This document shows positions 62,235-64,000 of a DNA stretch of 64,000 nt, in pieces. The stretch comes from Desulfofustis limnaeus (GTDB lineage: Bacteria; Desulfobacterota; Desulfobulbia; Desulfobulbales; Desulfocapsaceae). The translations under genes were made by a program, and so were the position numbers. The notes below the pieces were generated by a model, which did not search any database, was not told the DNA's origin, and saw only the letters and a program-made list of their open reading frames with translations. Position 1 is the stretch's first letter. Each line of letters opens with the position of its first letter. The stretch lies in contig NZ_AP025516.1 of assembly GCF_023169885.1 (NCBI RefSeq), positions 186,001-250,000 on the forward strand, read 5' to 3'.

Positions 62235-62747
62235 TCACGGCTGGCTGGCTAACGGCAACTTGTAAAACCATGCCGATCCGCCGGAAGGTTCAGGGTCACT
62301 GCCAGAGACGCGCACGTCATAGCCGAACGCGATCTGGCTTGCTTCTGCCGGTATCGGCAGCGCAATCTCTACAGCAAAGGGAAAGGTTGATTGGACGTCG
62401 ACCCCGGCGATCTGGACGATTCTTTCGGTGGCCAGGACCCTGGCACTGTCATCGAGCAGGAACAGATAGAGATCCATCTGTTGTACCCACTGGTACAGAT
62501 CGCGGTAGTGACGGCCGAGCCGAGCGGTCCCGGTCACGGATAATGCCTCGCCGGCCTGATACCGGTAGGAAATAGTCATTTCGAAATTCTCCCAGGTCCC
62601 TTCCTGGGGGCCGGGAAGTGCCAGGGCTATGGTGGTGGCGGGGTCGTAGTGCTTGCCCACGTAGAAACTGGACAAGGGCTGACACGACACCAATAGTCCC
62701 GCTGACACGAAAAAAAGGACCAGACGTGCAATAAGGCGGTGTTTCAT
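62235..62747 (-). CDS. Small lipoprotein of unknown function
   Basis: 170 residues. Lipoprotein signal with lipobox LLVSC (Cys at about 22). The mature region is strand-rich (ENFEMTISYRYQAGEALSVTG; YLFLLDDSARVLATERIVQ), suggesting a beta-sandwich. Not a recognised family. ATG at 62747 follows AGGAGCTATC. It lies about 165 bp downstream of the CotH-like gene and convergent with the porin. Confidence 0.75.
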   Translation of the reverse strand: MKHRLIARLVLFFVSAGLLVSCQPLSSFYVGKHYDPATTIALALPGPQEGTWENFEMTISYRYQAGEALSVTGTARLGRHYRDLYQWVQQMDLYLFLLDDSARVLATERIVQIAGVDVQSTFPFAVEIALPIPAEASQIAFGYDVRVSGSDPEPSGGSAWFYKLPLASQP

Positions 62748-62913
62748 GATGATAGCTCCTCGCTGGTTGGTTGCGTCCGGTTTGCCAGAAAACGAGAGAA
62801 TTTTCGCTCTGCTCGGGCGTCGGTGGGGCACACAGATATCCTTTATAAGATAGATACCGTGTCGCCTTCGGTCAACTCAAGGAAGCGGGCACGAGTGGTA
62901 CCGTCGCCGAGAG

Positions 62914-64000
62914 TCACTGGGTGGTGGCCGGCGATTCTTCTGTTGAGGCCGGCATAACGAGCAGTTCTATAGCGGTGTTGCTGTCCAGCAGAAGCTGCAG
63001 CCGTGGTTGCTCCACCTGCGCTCCATTAACCCGCCACACTGCCCGCAGCGTATCGGGGAATGAATCCGGGAGGGCAACGGAAACCGGGCTGGAGGGGTAA
63101 TAGTACCCATGATAGGGCTCGCGATACTCGTACCCGTCGATGCGCACTGACAGGCCTTTAGGAAAGGAAATTGAACAGGAGGAGGGCGGCGAGATCGAGA
63201 ACAGATCGTGCAACTCGGAATAGATGAAGGAAGGGCGGTTCTCGAAGAATCTACTCAACATGTCCAGATAATCCGCGTGCGGCTGACCGGACATAGCGAG
63301 CATGTGCCGATAATAATCGAGCCGTTCGCGCAGGAAAGAAGGTGAGAGCCGATGATTCAAGGTTTCGTTCAACCGCTGCAGGAAGTGATCCTGATAGGCT
63401 GAGTCGTGGTAAAACAAGCGGTTGAAGATATATGTTCGCCAACAGATCCGACGTTTGTCCTTGTGCTCGAGAAAACCCTCCAAGGCGGGTTGTTGCCAAT
63501 GGCGGCGATCGAATCCGTAGGTGCGGGCAGAACCGTCCCAGAAGCTGTGGTCCATGTCCCAGGTGAGATAAAACAGCCGGCTGGCAGGATCGTCCCGCCT
63601 GCCGACCGCTACGCCCTGGCAATAGTCTCCCGTGCCGCAGAAGGCCCAGGCAAGGATCTGTGCGGTGAGGTTGTCAAGATCCATCCGCTGTGCCACCTGC
63701 TGCATGTTCAAGATGACCTCTTCGTCGAGCACGGTGCCGATTTTCTCACGGTAGGACACCAGGTCTCTTTCTGAGTTCTTGCTGCGGTATTTGACGAAGA
63801 AGTAGTCCTCGCCATCGAGTCGCTGTCCCCATTGGCGCCGGCTGAGGTGTTCGGTGGCAAAACCGAGGCTATATGGTTTTCCGTTCAGATAAATGGAGAC
63901 CAGACGAGTTTCCGGCGCCTCGCAGCCGACCTTCCGGGCGATGTCGTAGGCGATGGGGTTGTTGAGCGGGTAGCCGGGCGGCCAGGCGCTGGTCTGCAAT
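62914..64000 (-). CDS. CotH-family protein, C-terminal part
   Basis: At least 361 residues; the N-terminus is beyond the right edge. Family marks: ETRLVSIYLNGKPYSLGFAT (CotH VxVYLNGxYxGxY motif) and LTWDMDHSFW, equivalent to PWDFDLAF with catalytic acids. CotH proteins are atypical kinases or spore/surface proteins; the bacterial non-spore type is uncharacterised. C-terminal region beyond about residue 290 is a beta-rich tail. Preceded on the same strand by no visible gene. Confidence 0.8.
   Translation of the reverse strand, partial: LQTSAWPPGYPLNNPIAYDIARKVGCEAPETRLVSIYLNGKPYSLGFATEHLSRRQWGQRLDGEDYFFVKYRSKNSERDLVSYREKIGTVLDEEVILNMQQVAQRMDLDNLTAQILAWAFCGTGDYCQGVAVGRRDDPASRLFYLTWDMDHSFWDGSARTYGFDRRHWQQPALEGFLEHKDKRRICWRTYIFNRLFYHDSAYQDHFLQRLNETLNHRLSPSFLRERLDYYRHMLAMSGQPHADYLDMLSRFFENRPSFIYSELHDLFSISPPSSCSISFPKGLSVRIDGYEYREPYHGYYYPSSPVSVALPDSFPDTLRAVWRVNGAQVEQPRLQLLLDSNTAIELLVMPASTEESPATTQ

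Overview
The window reads as a chromosomal segment of an anaerobic Desulfobacterota (delta-proteobacterial) bacterium, plausibly a sulfate or sulfur reducer of the Desulfobulbales. The placement is inferred from gene content: an orange-protein (ORP) type operon with NifX-like proteins and paired ferredoxin-MinD ATPases, rubrerythrin, molybdenum cofactor genes with FdhD, an HTH protein with a Cys-Trp tail, and a DHH-CBS-poly(A)polymerase fusion. Nothing in the window gives a species name. Coding density is high, GC is moderately high, and most genes sit in short runs of one orientation.

Layout. 1-5.6 kb (minus): the translation/membrane-biogenesis block rpmH-rnpA-yidD-yidC-jag-mnmE-mnmG behind one strong promoter. 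5.9-11.4 kb (minus): an ORP-like operon (NifU-like scaffold, three NifX-like proteins, two ferredoxin-MinD ATPases, a degenerate receiver) below a -24/-12 promoter, two upstream 16-bp sites and its own sigma-54 activator gene. 11.4-12.7 kb: a gene-poor, AT-richer patch with one AbrB-like gene. 12.7-16 kb: an M24 peptidase and ftsH. 16-19.6 kb (plus): ArsR regulator, a cysteine-less thioredoxin-like protein, a probable Moco riboswitch, moaA, moeA and a MOSC protein. 19.6-28.3 kb: a degenerate HD-GYP protein, rubrerythrin with a Fur-like box, a helicase, typA, a tiny UGA-containing membrane ORF, Nudix, a HAD phosphatase and an OB-fold exported protein. 28.4-31.6 kb: GDSL esterase, glgX and an IS200-type insertion. 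31.7-34.3 kb: a DUF1566 protein and an aminotransferase.

34.5-40.3 kb is an SOS mutagenesis cassette, lexA - DUF72 - imuB-like - dnaE2-like, with two operator-like palindromes flanking the lexA promoter. 40.4-43.5 kb carries an acyl-CoA synthetase and a FadL-type transporter, together suggesting fatty-acid uptake and activation. 43.5-55.7 kb holds housekeeping genes: M50 protease, a tRNA nucleotidyltransferase fusion, xerD, rpsU, glcD-like, ddl, fdhD, mobB, serS, tatC and ftsB. 55.8-64 kb holds a zinc-ribbon protein, the Cys-Trp HTH regulator, a family-4 uracil-DNA glycosylase, several exported or outer-membrane proteins including a major porin with a textbook promoter and terminator, and a truncated CotH-family gene at the right edge.

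Most notable observations: the complete sigma-54 control architecture of the ORP-like operon; a 53-codon two-helix reading frame after typA whose in-frame UGA forms a Cys-x-x-UGA motif followed by a bSECIS-like hairpin; the lexA-DUF72-imuB-dnaE2 cassette without a visible imuA; and a roughly 75-bp intergenic repeat in three diverged copies.
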